Part shown: in pieces, positions 44,879-57,345 of the stretch
Layout: each line of letters starts with the position of its first letter
Position numbering within the stretch: position 1 is the first letter of the stretch
Origin: Allolobophora icterica
Taxonomy: Eukaryota; Annelida; Clitellata; Crassiclitellata; Lumbricidae
DNA length: 64,000 nucleotides
Assembly: GCA_963556255.1 (NCBI GenBank)
Contig: OY744607.1
Location: 52,007,712 to 52,071,711 of the forward strand
Direction of reading: 5' to 3'
Notes under the pieces: model-generated
Database searches by the model: none
Told to the model about the DNA's origin: nothing
What the model saw: the letters and a program-made list of their open reading frames with translations, nothing else
Translations under genes and position numbers: made by a program

Positions 44879-45304
44879 CTGAGACAAAGAGCACAACATT
44901 CAAAATGACTGGTACTATACAGTATATACAAAACTGTAATAGATGAAGTTTGATTGAGCACATATATAGGTTGAAAGAGGCAGAGACAAAGATATGCAAT
45001 TTTAGTCATCGTTGTGATATATATAGTTTAGGCATAGTGGATGGCTTGCAAATATCAAGTATAGCAGTTTAAATGACATATCAATTTTAGTTTATGAAAT
45101 GACATGAACATTCAACATTAGACTGTTGTGTTTATATCTTTGAAAAGAACTTACATTCAAAAGTAATTTAAAGGCTATGATTATTAACTATTTATTTCCA
45201 CTATGTCACATAGAATTGTTCCTTGCATTTCGTGTAAATATTTAGCAGAGAAATTGTGATAAAAATGAGACAACAGGAAAACTTCTGAATCAACTGTTAC
45301 TGAC

Positions 45305-45424
45305 CTTCAACATAACTATTACAGAGGAAGCTTGAAAACGCATGCCTCTTTCCTTCCCACTTCCCCATCTGAAATGTGTCTCGTACTCTATGAACTGCAC
45401 AACGGGTGACATTTGGCCAGCACC
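45305..45424 (-). CDS. Candidate exon upstream of the hAT-split exon
   Basis: 120 nt between TTTTATAG and GTCAGT. One frame encodes MSPVVQFIEYETHFRWGSGK, then ERGMRFQASSVIVMLK, and is in phase with 44878. A second frame is also open, so the assignment is tentative. No family is recognised. Confidence 0.35.
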
Positions 45425-45552
45425 CTATAAAAGACAGACCATATATTGTAATGATATTTATGTGTTCTAAACAGACTTTTGGGATCCCATCTATTATCTA
45501 ACAGTTAACAATTTCTATTTAATAATGAACTCTAATATCAGCTTTACATTTC

Positions 45553-45700
45553 TTAAGCTGTAAAGAAACAAAAGAAACAAAAACGCAATCTCCAAGTCAT
45601 CACAGTTAATAACAGTTGCAAAGCCTGAGGATTATAATTGAAAAATGCATTCATCTTAATATAATCTCCATCACAGAAGTCATGAATGAACCCATCACTG
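45553..45700 (-). pseudogene. tnp2-like transposase fragment, diverged
   Basis: The minus strand encodes FIHDFCDGDYIKMNAFF and NYNPQALQLLL, aligning with LQDLCDGFLFKNHEFF and DALQIIL of the intact 895-residue protein. A shifted frame then gives CDDLEIA, equivalent to the FQDAFEV stretch around D366. It is therefore frameshifted and inactive. Confidence 0.65.
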
Positions 45701-45899
45701 CTGTTATGACCATGTTTACCTTTAGGAGACTCACAAATATTATGTTTGGCATGCCATTCCAGTGCAAATACCGAATAATAATAATAAACATCAAATCCAG
45801 ACACTAAAACACCAAGTGCTACCGAATTCGCCCTCATCACTTGAAGGCTCTGACCCTTCATCAGCGAAATTTCAAGCAGCATTTATGACAAGTTTGTGA

Positions 45900-46600
45900 T
45901 GACGATGTACATACACTTTGAAATTGTTTCATTTCTTTGTTGCATACCCGGATGAACCTGTTTGGCATGCCACTCTGAAACTTGCTTTGTGGTGACGTGA
46001 GCTGGCCTAATGAGCCTTGACACATGAGAATAAATTGGTCCCAAAAAACAAGAACCACACCGACAGCAATTAATATTCCTGGTAAGTGCTAAATGGGTTG
46101 ATTACCTTTTTCATCAATGAAACCGAGAAATCAGAAGTTGCGATATTGCAAGAAATAAGAGGACTACATCGTTTTAAAGCATTTTGTAATTTGATATTGA
46201 ATATTATATGAGCTTACAATTGCGTCTTTCGTGTGGAGGCATAATCATGCCTGCGTAGTTTCACCAAAATTTTATACACAAAATTAACATATCCAAAAGA
46301 TGTCTTTTTTCCGCAAATTCGTTGAAAATAACACCGCTGTATTTCAAACATGTAACCGCCAAAGGTCGAAAACGGGTCGCGTACGTATACATCATTAATA
46401 TTCATGAGCTCTTGGTTGTGCTTCGATGGGCGAATGGTTTAGTCTGCTTTGCTACATTGAAAAGAATACATTATCAACAAAACGAAACACAAGATTATTA
46501 ACATATCTTGTGTTTGCCAGACTGAATACGTAACACAACCTTATCGAACTATTTCTTGAAAGGTCACGACTTCGCGGACGACTACATGATTAGTATTCAT
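45900..46600. other. AT-rich intron DNA, no gene seen
   Basis: Minus-strand frames near 45861-46058 may belong to the same decayed tnp2-like unit. The rest is not recognised. Confidence 0.3.
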
Positions 46601-46988
46601 CATATTCGATGGTTGAACGCACGCGTTCAAATATTGCAGCCCAGGGCGTCCTTATTAGAACGCTGATGTTCAAAATATGCCGTGTCCAACTTAGTTCACT
46701 TACAAATACCATATATCATGCAGATTTCTTGTCTTATATTCAGTTTGATCGTCTTTTAAAATCTTTGACGTACAAGCACACAGTCTGTTGTCTGTATAAA
46801 CGCACGTGTCATAATGCAATTTTACATGGTTACACACCTGTTAATATTTCTGTACACCCGTGTTAATTTATAGAACGCGTCAGCTGTGCTGCCGGACACA
46901 CGTGTTAATATATCTGTACACCCGTGTTAATTTATAGAACGCCTTAGCTGTTCTGCCGGATGCGTCCGGCGTTCTGAGGATTTACAGT
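46601..46988. mobile_element. Non-autonomous element with repeated GTTAATTTATAGAACGC units
   Basis: CACCCGTGTTAATTTATAG is present twice (46855 and 46919), with CTGCCGGA words. It ends GGATTTACAGTGTA against an ATGT array (46989-47073), which runs into (AT)n to 47092. It is similar in style to 16665-16960. Confidence 0.45.
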
Positions 46989-47092
46989 GTATGTATGTAT
47001 GTATGTATGTATGTATGTATGTATGTATGTATGTATGTATGTATGTATGTATGTATGTATGTATGTATGTATGTATATATATATATATATAT
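46989..47092. repeat. (ATGT)n then (AT)n microsatellite
   Basis: About 21 ATGT units followed by about 9 AT units. Confidence 0.95.
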
Positions 47093-47566
47093 GTATGTAA
47101 GCTATTGTATCCATGTGGGTCTATGTATGTATGCCTGTTGTATGTACAATTATACAGCAAGGAGGATATTGGTCACCCAACCTCATATATGCCGAGTCTA
47201 ATCAAATGAAGTCATTACCACTTTAAGCCAATTAAAACGGCTGTGTGGTCTACAAATACATGGAAGAATTTGATTTCCCTTTGGTGCATATATCTGAGGC
47301 ATGAGGCGATAAAGAGATCTGCATCAGGACCCAGTGATCGTCTTATCAATATCCATCTCTTCCAATAATATACCTGCCTCATCAACAACTACAACGCTTG
47401 AAATATCATTCCCGCCGCCTTAGTATTCTGCCCCTGCAGGCCGTTGCGACAGTCATTACATCGATCTCCCTACATAGAGGTCTCGGTTAAAGCGAGGCGC
47501 CTATAGCCTTCTATAACGAGACCTGTATACATAATAGCGCGACAGCCTACGAGTATACATGCAAAG

Positions 47567-47584
47567 AGAGGGAGGGAGGGAGGG

Positions 47585-47618
<34 letters not shown>

Positions 47619-48095
47619 GACAGAGACAGAGAGACAGAGACAGACAGAGACACAGAGACAGTGACAGAGAGACCTATAAATACATCGAGAGACAGAGAGA
47701 GAGAGACAGAGAGAGAGACCTATAAATACATCGAAGGTCGTCGCCTGCTTAATGGGCAATTGTTATTAAGTTGTCTAAACGATGCAAATTGTTGAACAAC
47801 AACGGTCATCATTTCGCCGCAGATGACAATTACGTCGTTAGGTGACATTCGAAACAAGATCAAAAGGAGAAACTGAACATAATATATGGGCGCTACGTAA
47901 TTAGTAGGTTGTCGACGCCACCGCTGCAGCCACCAAATTATAAGTCGTTTGGACAAAACGCTCAAAATGTTTGTGGACGAATGAATATATTACAGAGAGA
48001 AAGAGACAGAGAGAGGGAGAGACAGAAATGCAGTGACAGAGAGGGAGAGAGACACAGACAGAGAGATAGAGAGACAGAGACACGGACGGGGGAGG
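47567..48095. repeat. GA/GACA-rich tracts
   Basis: Purine-rich GACA and GAGA runs at 47567-47720 and 47995-48095 flank about 270 bp of ordinary sequence. A CCTATAAATACATCGA word is directly repeated near 47672 and 47719. Confidence 0.85.
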
Positions 48096-48436
48096 GCAAT
48101 TGAAGACAATCAGCGCTAGAGGCATTCCTATTAGCTTGAACGACGTATATTATATGCGTCTATATGATATTTAATAGACACACAAACGGACCGATGACAA
48201 GAGAGATACATTGGATGGAGATAATAATAATGATAATAATGATCAACCGACAACAAACATATCGTCCGGAGATGTAGGGTGGTCTTTAGGTTTAATATTA
48301 TGCCTATTTAATATGCGAGTGAAATCATTCCCTCCTTCTGTGTGTCTGTCTTGGCATATGTCTTCCTCTCTCTCTCTCTGTAAATGTAAATGTAAAAGTT
48401 TATGTAGCGACCGTATCTATGGCCTCGACCATGCTT

Positions 48437-48966
<530 letters not shown>

Positions 48967-49078
48967 ATAATTATAGGAGTAATGGCGTTGATATTATTGT
49001 CATCGAAGTAGTATAAGAAGTAGCCCAACCAATTGATATTCGGGCTTCCTTGCACTAATCATTCGGGCCCCAGTTCTT

Positions 49079-49320
49079 TGCGAACGAACCTTTCCGTTGC
49101 TGGACCTAGATTTTGGAAATCTCGTTCTCTCTGTATCTGTCCGTTCTGCTCAGTCGCGTAAATGTCATTTCGTGTTCTTGCAACTTAAGACGTATACGGC
49201 CTGCACCTCTTTCAAATTGCTTATCCACCATTATAGGCTGCCTCTCCGTCTTACGAACTGATCTTCTGGATATTGACCTGATTACGACTTGGTTTTGGTG
49301 TGCCATCGGTTGATGCCATC
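49079..49320 (+). pseudogene. LINE family F 3' end, plus strand
   Basis: In shifting frames it reads NLSVAGPRFWKSRSLC and AYPPL, equivalent to FSVAGPRLWNSLP and LAYPP of LINE ORF2 proteins. The tail TTGGTGTGCCATCGGTTGAT follows. The last part of this tail resumes at about 49527 (AGACACCGGCGCAATGGAAG), after a second LINE tail with TTGAA repeats (49321-49526). Confidence 0.7.
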
Positions 49321-49787
49321 ATTTTCATTTTCTTTTCTTTTTTGGTGCCATCTTATTACTATGTAACAAATAGGTAGCCCTAATTAAGCGGGACCTATGT
49401 CCCTTTTGGGCTCTCCCTATTGTATCCCGAAAGTGTTACTTTCCGATTGGTGCTTAGTGCTTACTGTACTTTGGTATTGAATTCGGATCAATAAAGTTGT
49501 ATTGAATTGAATTGAATTAAATTAGACACCGGCGCAATGGAAGTTACTAAATTGAATGACAATCTTCGGTGGTTTTACACCATGCCCACCGTATACCCTA
49601 TCTCTACCGTCCACTGTACATACTTTACCCTCTAACCTTACTGTATACCATATACACTATACCTATCATGCCCTACGTTCTAATGACGTATATCCTGCTT
49701 TACCCTATACTCTACCCTACCATTTGCTCTTTGAACGGCGCTATATAAAGTCCAATAACAGTGTACAATCATTCCTGTCTGTGGCAG

Positions 49788-50004
49788 TTGTTCGTCGGGT
49801 CGGTCACCCCTACCAGAATCGCACCCCACCGAAGAGGAAGAAACCTCGAACGTCCTTCACCCGACTACAGATCGTTGAACTGGAGAAGAGGTTCCACCGA
49901 CAGAAATACCTTGCTTCGGCAGAACGATCGTCCCTTGCGAAGACACTCAGCATGTCCGACGCTCAGGTCAAGACCTGGTTCCAGAACAGACGAACCAAGT
50001 GGAG
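49788..50004 (+). CDS. TLX: TLX exon 2, homeodomain
   Basis: The acceptor CTGTCTGTGGCAG precedes TT GTT CGT, which completes the phase-1 codon from exon 1. It encodes [20 protein letters not shown], then [32 protein letters not shown] and [18 protein letters not shown]. This is an almost textbook TLX homeodomain, including the Thr in VKTWFQN (homeodomain position 47) that marks the TLX/HOX11 class. The donor AG|GTAACT at 50004 leaves phase 2, splitting Arg as in vertebrate TLX genes. A GGCGCTATATAAA repeat tail ends only about 40 bp before the acceptor. Confidence 0.97.
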
Positions 50005-50142
50005 GTAACTGATTGTAATTAACTTACTATTGAGGGTTCGTTACCGTCCTAAACGATTCTGTGAAGGTACATTTACCACCTTGGTGGCAAACACTGGAGG
50101 TGTATGGTGACGTAGATTGATGAAACAGCAACACACACTCGT

Positions 50143-50560
<418 letters not shown>

Positions 50561-50998
50561 TAGTAGCAAAGGTATTAGAAATAGAATTGTTGTGCGGGCG
50601 AAGGGATGCATTTGGGGAGCGAGATAGAGTGACGGTTGGGGAGGGAGTAGTGAGGTGGTGGGTGGGGGAGATGGTGAGGCGGTTGGGGGAGGGAGATAGT
50701 GAGGTGGCGTCGGCGGAGAGCCATCGGCGGTTGGCAAGAGGTCACCATCACCACATTAGTCGACAATTACTCGATCATAATCATCTATTCCGCTTTAGAA
50801 CTTCAATACTTAGAGTAACATAAACGGCCGCCTAACACGACACAGAAATACCTCGAACATGTGTTTCACTAGAGCGTCACACAATTCAACAATACATGCA
50901 AGAGTTTCGACTGATGTAGTCGTTTGTCGTTCTGCGTAGCTGTGAAGTCGCAACTATGAACTGTCAAAGGGAAACCGAATTAGCATGCGCACACTGAC

Positions 50999-51095
50999 AT
51001 TAAGACATACAAAGAAATACACAGACATACACAGACATACAAAGACATACAAAGGCATACAAAGACATACGAAGACATATAAAGACACAGGCAGC
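50999..51095. repeat. 10-bp minisatellite ACATACAAAG
   Basis: About nine imperfect copies with CACAG, CGAAG and TAAAG variants. Confidence 0.8.
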
Positions 51096-51120
51096 GATGC
51101 TGAGACACACGAAATGATCT

Positions 51121-51385
51121 TAATCAGTGACTTCTATTGCGCTGGTGTCTAACGCACAAGGCATCAACCGATGGCACAACAAAACCAAGCCGTAATCAGG
51201 TCAATATCCAGGAGGAGGTCTTGAACCCTGAGGTCTTGGTCTTGGAAGTTAGGTGCTCCCTACAACGCTACTCCGGACCCCTACTGACTGATCTTCTGGA
51301 TCTCATTACGACTTGGGATTGGTGCGTCATTGGTTGATGCCTTGTGCGTTAGACACCGGCGCAATAGAAGTTACTAATTACAATT
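51121..51385. repeat. Inverted pair of LINE family F tails (foldback)
   Basis: The left arm begins GTGACTTCTATTGCGCTGG and TCTAACGCACAAGG; the right arm is its near-complement, ending CTTGTGCGTTAGACACCG and GCAATAGAAGTTACTAATT. The arms are about 95 bp and the centre about 70 bp. Confidence 0.8.
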
Positions 51386-51644
51386 ACAATTCTGTGTTGG
51401 GCGTTGAAAATGAAGGTGGACTTTCTGAGTCTGTTTCTCTGTCTTCCTCTTTGTCTCCCTGCGTCTGCGTGTATTTCAATGCTTTTCCTTTCGTCGCCAG
51501 ATGGCCGTTGATCTTTTTCTCTGACCCACAGACAATTATTACTTCCAATTTTCTTTACTTTTTAAAACTACTTTCGCTTGTAAGGCCTACTATCCATCCC
51601 TCTTCTTCCTTGTTTTGCTTTTCGTCGGTGTTGTCGCCATCATC

Positions 51645-51930
51645 ATCATGATCCACCACTTCCTCCTCCTCCTCCTGCTCCTCCTCCTCCTCGTCCTTCT
51701 CCTCCTCTTCCTCGTCTTCCATCTCTCGTTGTTACTGCCTCTCCTCCTCCCCCATCTTCCTCATTCTCTTCTCTTCCTCCTTCTCCTCCTCCTCCTCCTC
51801 CTCCTCCTCCTTCATCTTCCTCATTCGTTTCTTTTCCTAATCCTCCTCCCTCCTCAACGTATCCTCGTCCTTTCCTATCCTCCAACCTTCCTCCTCTTCA
51901 TTCTCTCCTCCTTCCTAGTCCTCTTTCTTC
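51645..51930. repeat. CTC/CTT pyrimidine tract
   Basis: Almost pure pyrimidine on this strand (TCCTCCTCC, TTCCTC), lying about 110-400 bp before TLX exon 3. The Leu-rich frame is an artefact. Confidence 0.9.
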
Positions 51931-52041
51931 TCCGCCTCCTCCTTCAACCTGTTGCCAATGTTGTCATTTGTACTTGTAATTGGTTGTAGTTAATTGTCAT
52001 GTATTGTCACGGGTTGTCATGTGTTGCATTGGTTGTCTTAG

Positions 52042-52483
52042 GCGTCAGACAGCGGAGGAGCGAGAGGCAGAACGTCAGGCGGCCAACCGTCTCCTTCTCA
52101 GCCTCCATCATCCCGGGGGCGCAGTCGACCCATCGTCGCCTTCCTCCTCCTACAGTCCCTCCTCTCCCTACAACTCCCCACCCGACCCTCTCTGCATGAA
52201 CAACGCCTCCCTACAGGCGCTACACAACCTCCAGCCATGGGCAGACGACTACCCTCCTCCTCAGCATCCTCAGTTCCATCCTCCAACGACCAGCATCAGT
52301 ACCAGCGCGGGATGCTCCATCATAACACCTCCTCATCATCATCCGCCAACCATCCCGCATCATCAGCTCCTCCATCATCACCATCACCACCATCACCGGA
52401 CTCTCCATCCTCCGACGATTGCTGTCGCCGCGGCTGCTGCTGCTGCTGCCTACCTCAGCAGCATCTCAACATCAGTTCTATGA
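52042..52483 (+). CDS. TLX: TLX exon 3, C-terminus and stop
   Basis: The acceptor TTGTCTTAG is followed by G, completing the split Arg, then [20 protein letters not shown], the conserved post-homeodomain helix of TLX. After a Ser/Pro stretch comes [19 protein letters not shown], nearly identical to the DPLC.HNSSL.ALQNLQPW motif of vertebrate TLX1/3. A His8 and an Ala8 tract precede the stop codon (52481-52483). Together the exons give 439 residues by the distal exon 1 donor, somewhat longer than the roughly 290-330 of vertebrate TLX, the excess being low-complexity sequence. Confidence 0.95.
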
Positions 52484-53002
52484 CAATTAAGAATTGTACA
52501 GATTTAAATTTAAAAAGGAAACAATTGACCAATTATTAATCAGCTGATTGTAAGAATTAATTAAACGCCTTTACCCATCCGACTGTAAGTCACGAACAGA
52601 CAGTAACTAATTATTACATCTGAGAACTTATCAAATGGCGCTATATAAATTTCTTTTACAGTTACAGATTGCTGTGTAATTGCTTGAGCAGTTGCTTGGA
52701 TCCGGAGATTTATGTTGCGCCTATGTTTCACGTTGACAACACCTGAGACAGGTGAACCTAATCAGAGCCTGCTAGTATACCTTTTGTGAAGCGTATACCT
52801 TCGCTTTATTGGAATATTTGAACGCACAGATGGAATCAGAAGGGAGGAGGAGGCAGAGAAGGAGGGGATGTGTTGGAGGTAAAAACGCTTCTTCTGTAGT
52901 TTATTATTGTTGGAAATGAATTCTCTTCAATCGACAGGAAGAAGGAAGGAACCCAGAGTGCATGAAAGAAGAGAGGAAAGAAAAGAAAACAGATGGATGG
53001 AT
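52484..53002 (+). other. TLX 3' UTR and downstream DNA
   Basis: AT-rich sequence with ATTAAA at 52560-52565 as a weak polyadenylation signal. A repeat tail (GGCGCTATATAAATTTC) lies at 52636-52652. No other gene is seen. Confidence 0.4.
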
Positions 53003-53220
53003 GGAAGGAAGGAAGGAAGGAAGGAAGGAAGGAAGGAAGGAAGGAAGGAAGGAAGGAAGGAAGGAAGGAAGGAAGGAAGGAAGGAAGGAAGGAAGGAAGG
53101 AAGGAAGGAAGGAAGGAAGGAAGGAAGGAAGGAAGGAAGGAAGGAAGGAAGGAAGGAAGGAAGGAAGGAAGGAAGGAAGGAAGGAAGGAAGGAAGGAAGG
53201 AAGGAAGGAAGGAAGGAAGG
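53003..53220. repeat. (GGAA)n microsatellite
   Basis: About 54 pure GGAA units. Such arrays are dense clusters of ETS core sites, though no function is implied here. Confidence 0.97.
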
Positions 53221-53569
53221 GGATGGAGGAAGGAAGGGATGGAGGAAGAGAGTTGGGGTCGCAGGAGAGAAGGAAGAAACACTGACTGAATGAATGAAGG
53301 AAGACGGTTTATACAGCGCATTAACTGAGGGCGTCACATAGGCCTAAGTTGATGCACTTTGGACAGACATTGTTATAACTGCTTTCACTTTGGACGAGAC
53401 AATCCTTCATTAAGTGCATCGAATTAACAATCCTTTTATCATCCACTCTCCTTTGAGTCCTTTCCCTACCCCACACTAGTCCTACCTAGGCCTATACCCC
53501 GCCCCCACTCCACACGGTCTACCCCCTAGGCCTACCCACCCCACGCTTTAGGCCTGCGGGATGGGAGAC

Positions 53570-53800
53570 AGCATCAGACGATTTATTTGGCGCCCGATGT
53601 AAATAATGGCGATCGTCCGTTGAGATTTTCCATAACCGGAGGCCACGCATTGACTCCGGCGGCAACCGCCAGGGGCGCTGCTGGACACTGTTCGCCGCCT
53701 GGCGGCCAAAATTGACGAGCGGATATGGAGCCGCTAAATAAATCCGGAACCAGTTTAATCTGGTTTCCGATTGATGCGCCGGAGTACAAGGGACGATGCG
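53570..53800. promoter_or_regulatory. GC-rich single-copy island downstream of TLX
   Basis: It is not simple repeat and not like any repeat family in the window. It contains CCGCCAGGGGCGCTG (53666-53680, close to the CTCF core but one G short), inverted CCGCCTGGCGGCC, and TTTAATCTGG. A regulatory role is only suggested by being the one complex stretch among the microsatellites. Confidence 0.25.
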
Positions 53801-54159
53801 TGCCTTTCGGCTGTCTGTGTCTGTCTGTCTATCTGTGTGTGTGTGTGCGTGCGTGTGTGTGTCTGTTTGTCTGTCTGTGTGTCTGTCTCTTTGTCTGTCT
53901 GTCTGACTACATTACGTCCTGCGGAGGATGCCTGCCTCCGGCTGCTGCTGCTGCTCAGCCATCATCCATCGCTGTAGTAATAGTTTGATCTGTACGCCGT
54001 GTACGGTTGCAGAGGCTGAGTGGGAAGAGGAAGAGGTTAAGCGGAGATGATGATGATGATTGAGACAGAGGCGACGCCTGGCGACCAGTAATTAATCGAC
54101 GCCATCGAACGACGGACGACGAACATCAGACTAAACACATGCGACAGCCTGTCTGTCTG

Positions 54160-54690
54160 TCCGTCCGTCCGTCCGTCCATCCATCCATCCATCCCTTCAT
54201 CCATCCATCCATCCATCCATCCATCCATCCATCCATCCATCCATCCATCCATCCATCCATCCATCCATCCATCCATCCATCCATCCATCCATCCATCCAT
54301 CCCTTCATCCATCCATCCATCCCTTCATCCATCCCTTCATCCATCCATCCATCCATCCATACATCCCTTCATCCATCCATCCATCCATCCATCCATCCAT
54401 CCATCCATCCATCCATCCATCCATCCATCCATCCATCCATCCATCCATCCATCCATCCATCCCTTCATCCATCCCTTCATCCATCCATCCATCCATCAAT
54501 TCATCCATCCATCCATCCATCCATCCATACATCCCTTCATCCATCCATCCATCCATCCATCCATCCATCCCTTCATCCATCCATCCATCCATCCATCCCT
54601 CCATCCATCCATCCATCCATCCATCCATCCATCCATCCATCCATCCATCCATCCATCCATCCATCCATCCATCCATCCATCCATCCATAC
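54160..54690. repeat. (CCAT)n array with CCCTTCAT variants
   Basis: About 130 tetranucleotide units. Blocks of pure CCAT are broken by CCCT-TCAT and CCATACAT variants, suggesting higher-order duplication within the array. Confidence 0.96.
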
Positions 54691-54714
54691 AACGATCTAT
54701 CTAACCGTGTATGA

Positions 54715-55100
54715 AAAGAAAGGCGAGAAGAAAGGAAAGGATGGTGATGGCGACGACAATGACGATGACGACAACGATGAAAGTGATGATGACGACAATG
54801 ATGAAGACGACGACGGCGATGACTAAGAGGAAGAAGAGGGGCAGGAGGAGGAGGAGGAGGAGGAGGAGGCGAGAGTATATTGAAGATGAGACAATGGCGG
54901 CTTTTTCTGGCATTCGTCGTAATGAATTGACGTCCGACCCCAGACAGGACGATTGGGGGAGGGTTGAGGGAAGGACGGTCGAAGGAGAGAGAGGAAGAGG
55001 CACCAATGGAAGGACAGAGAGGGAACGAAGAAGGGAGAGACGGAGGAAACCAGGGATGGAGGGAGCTCGACCTTTGTCAGTTGCTTCGGGGTGACGCCTC
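54715..55100. repeat. GAT/GAC/GAGG purine-rich tract
   Basis: Imperfect GACGAT and GAGGAG repeats. Open frames on both strands look compositional and no domain is recognised. Confidence 0.7.
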
Positions 55101-55173
55101 GAATGGCAAATTGAATGACTGCTTCTCTTCCACGCAGACGTATGGACACACGGATTAAGACGAATGACCATAG

Positions 55174-55404
55174 CGTCCGTCCGTCCGTCCGTCCGTCCGT
55201 CCGTCCGTCCGTCCGTCCGTCCGTCCGTCCGTCCGTCCGTCCGTCCGTCCGTCCGTCCGTCCGTCCGTCCGTCCGTCCGTCCGTCCGTCCGTCCGTCCGT
55301 CCGTCCGTCCGTCCGTCCGTCCGTCCGTCCGTCCGTCCGTCCGTCCGTCCGTCCGTCCGTCCGTCCGTCCGTCCGTCCGTCCGTCCGTCCGTCCGTCCGT
55401 CCGT
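55174..55404. repeat. (CCGT)n microsatellite
   Basis: About 57 uninterrupted CCGT units, CpG-rich by nature. Confidence 0.97.
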
Positions 55405-55637
55405 TTTTCTCTCCCTTCATTACACCCTGCAGTGAGAAGCATAAATCAACCCAGATAAAACCAGACCAGACCGATTAACAAACGCCAGTGATCTGAAGCT
55501 ACGAATGCCGGGTCCCCTACAACCCCCCCCCCAAACTCCCTCAAAGAGCGGACCCGACTACCGTTCACCTTTCTCCCATGGTCGAACTCTTCTTCTTCCA
55601 TCATACAGGTCGACAAAACACAAGATAGTGGTCAGAA

Positions 55638-56342
55638 CACTGGCGTAAACTTGTCCAAAATATGGGGGGCATGGGGTCTGGACCAGAGGTGCAAAGAAAC
55701 AAGTTTTACAAGATGAAAACTTGTTTTTTTGTTGTTGTTTGTTTTTATGATTTTAGTTGTTTTGGTTGTTTTAAGATTTTCAGATTTCGGATCATAAAAG
55801 TCATGAAAAATGGTAGGCCTATGAACAAGAGCTCCAACTCAGTTTAATTCAGTTGCGATTTCCGAAAATTAAAAATCATTAAATCAATGTAATTAAAATA
55901 ACTTCTACAAAAATAAGAAATTTAGTTTTAAACAAAACAAAAGAAAACAAATTTTGTGGTTTTCTTTTTCTTTTGTTGTTGTTTAGGCTAAAACCAAAAT
56001 CCGAAAGAACTTTTTCACCTCTGGTCTGGACAGTCAGCAGAAGCTTCCGGTGTTATGTTGATGCGTATGAAATGAGGCGTTTTGTTTACATGTAAATTTG
56101 TTTCATATTGAAGATATTGAAGATAAAAATAAATCTTTGTTTTCGTTATGAATTTCTGATAGTATTTCAGTTCTGTGTCTCTGTTTTTCTGTTTCTGAAG
56201 AAATTTGTCTATATTGAAACATAATAATATTTTAATATTTGAAGAAATTATCCTCTCGATTTTTTGGGAGGGGGCATTGCCCTGGCTCCTCAATTTTTGG
56301 GGGGCACGTGCCCTGGCTCCCCCCCCAGAGTCTACGCCTATG
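55638..56342. mobile_element. hAT-type element, TSD GGTCAGAA, containing a second hAT
   Basis: It starts CACTGGCGTAAACTTG and ends with the complement of CATAGGCGTAGACTC. GGTCAGAA flanks it at 55630-55637 and 56343-56350. GGGGGCACGTGCCC words lie near the right end. No transposase remains. Confidence 0.9.
55684..56023. mobile_element. Tol2-like hAT MITE nested in 55638-56342, TSD GTCTGGAC
   Basis: The ends CAGAGGTGCAAAGAA and the complement of CAGAGGTGAAAAAGTT resemble the CAGAGGTGTAAA termini of Tol2. The perfect duplication GTCTGGAC is at 55676-55683 and 56024-56031. The interior is AT-rich and non-coding. Confidence 0.9.
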
Positions 56343-56429
56343 GGTCAGAATACCTATTCCGCCAAAATACAGACAAAGACAAAATAACAGACAGACAGAC
56401 AGACAGACAGACAGACGGACGGACGGATA

Positions 56430-57205
56430 GACGGATGACATACAGGCCCACAGATTACAAAGATGTGGTCAAAACGTATACACGACTCACTTCTTCCACA
56501 ACTGCTGCAATTTTATCTGGTGGTTTTTTAAACGTGCCGTTATCTATCGAATGCTAATGAAACATATGCAATAGGGAAAGAATTACAGTTTTAATATTAC
56601 CCAATTTTCTACAGTATCATACAAATTTCTGCAATATACTATATTCGGACTAAATTGTCGCTAATTTGTAGTAAATACGTGCGGCATGAGCAATTTAAAA
56701 TCATTTGGTAATCAGGAAAAGTGAGAGAGAAGACATCTTGGATTGGACACCTCTATTTTTAAGTCAGGTGACTTGAGCCAGATTTACAGAGAGGGAACGA
56801 GCCTGTCAAACGAGTCTCATCAGATTCAGAGGCGGCTCGACCTAACGATGGAAAACCAGGAGCTTAAACACGGCTTGGACATAGGTACCGGTAACACTTA
56901 TAACAGTCAGTCAATGTACTGAGCTTACGTTGAAGATCTGACGGTAAAGTCGAAGATAACCTGAATTCTGACTAACTGTAGATGTTTCCTAAAGCCGTAA
57001 GTCCGTATCGACTCTTAGATTCGATGAAATTTGTGAAAATCGAGTAAAACACGTTTTGTGTAAGGTTCACTTTGAGCAGAATTTGTCGGTTTAAGGTGTT
57101 TTTAATTCTCAAAATCGCCATTTGCGGACCGCGGTTCGCTTCCCGAAGGTGGCTTAATTCAGAGATTTAGGCTAAATCTCGTGCTAGCACGGTCCCAACA
57201 CGGGA
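56430..57205. other. Intergenic DNA between TLX and TM2D2, no gene seen
   Basis: A short GACA/GACG run at 56388-56427 precedes it. No open frame with a recognisable product is seen. Confidence 0.4.
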
Positions 57206-57206
57206 A

Positions 57207-57345
57207 CCTTAAATGGCGTGGCACCCACTCAAACTGGCAACAGTGGTGAAGGATCTCACCTGATCAATTCATTGAAAAATGAGCAGGGTCGAGGCCATAT
57301 ACGGTGGCTATAGAAAATCGCGTACATTTACATTTACATCTTCTT
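57207..57345. repeat. Dispersed repeat shared with 7831-7960
   Basis: CCTTAAATGGCGTGGCACC and AATTCATTGAAAAAT occur in the same order in both places, ending near ACATTTACAT. The family is unknown. Confidence 0.7.

Noticed and set aside
52836..53337. Pro/Ser/Phe- or Lys/Glu/Gly-repeat proteins
   Set aside because: They are translations of the GGAA array.
54037..55442. Trp/Met/Asp/Gly and Arg/Pro/Ser/Val repeat proteins
   Set aside because: They are translations of the CCAT and CCGT arrays.
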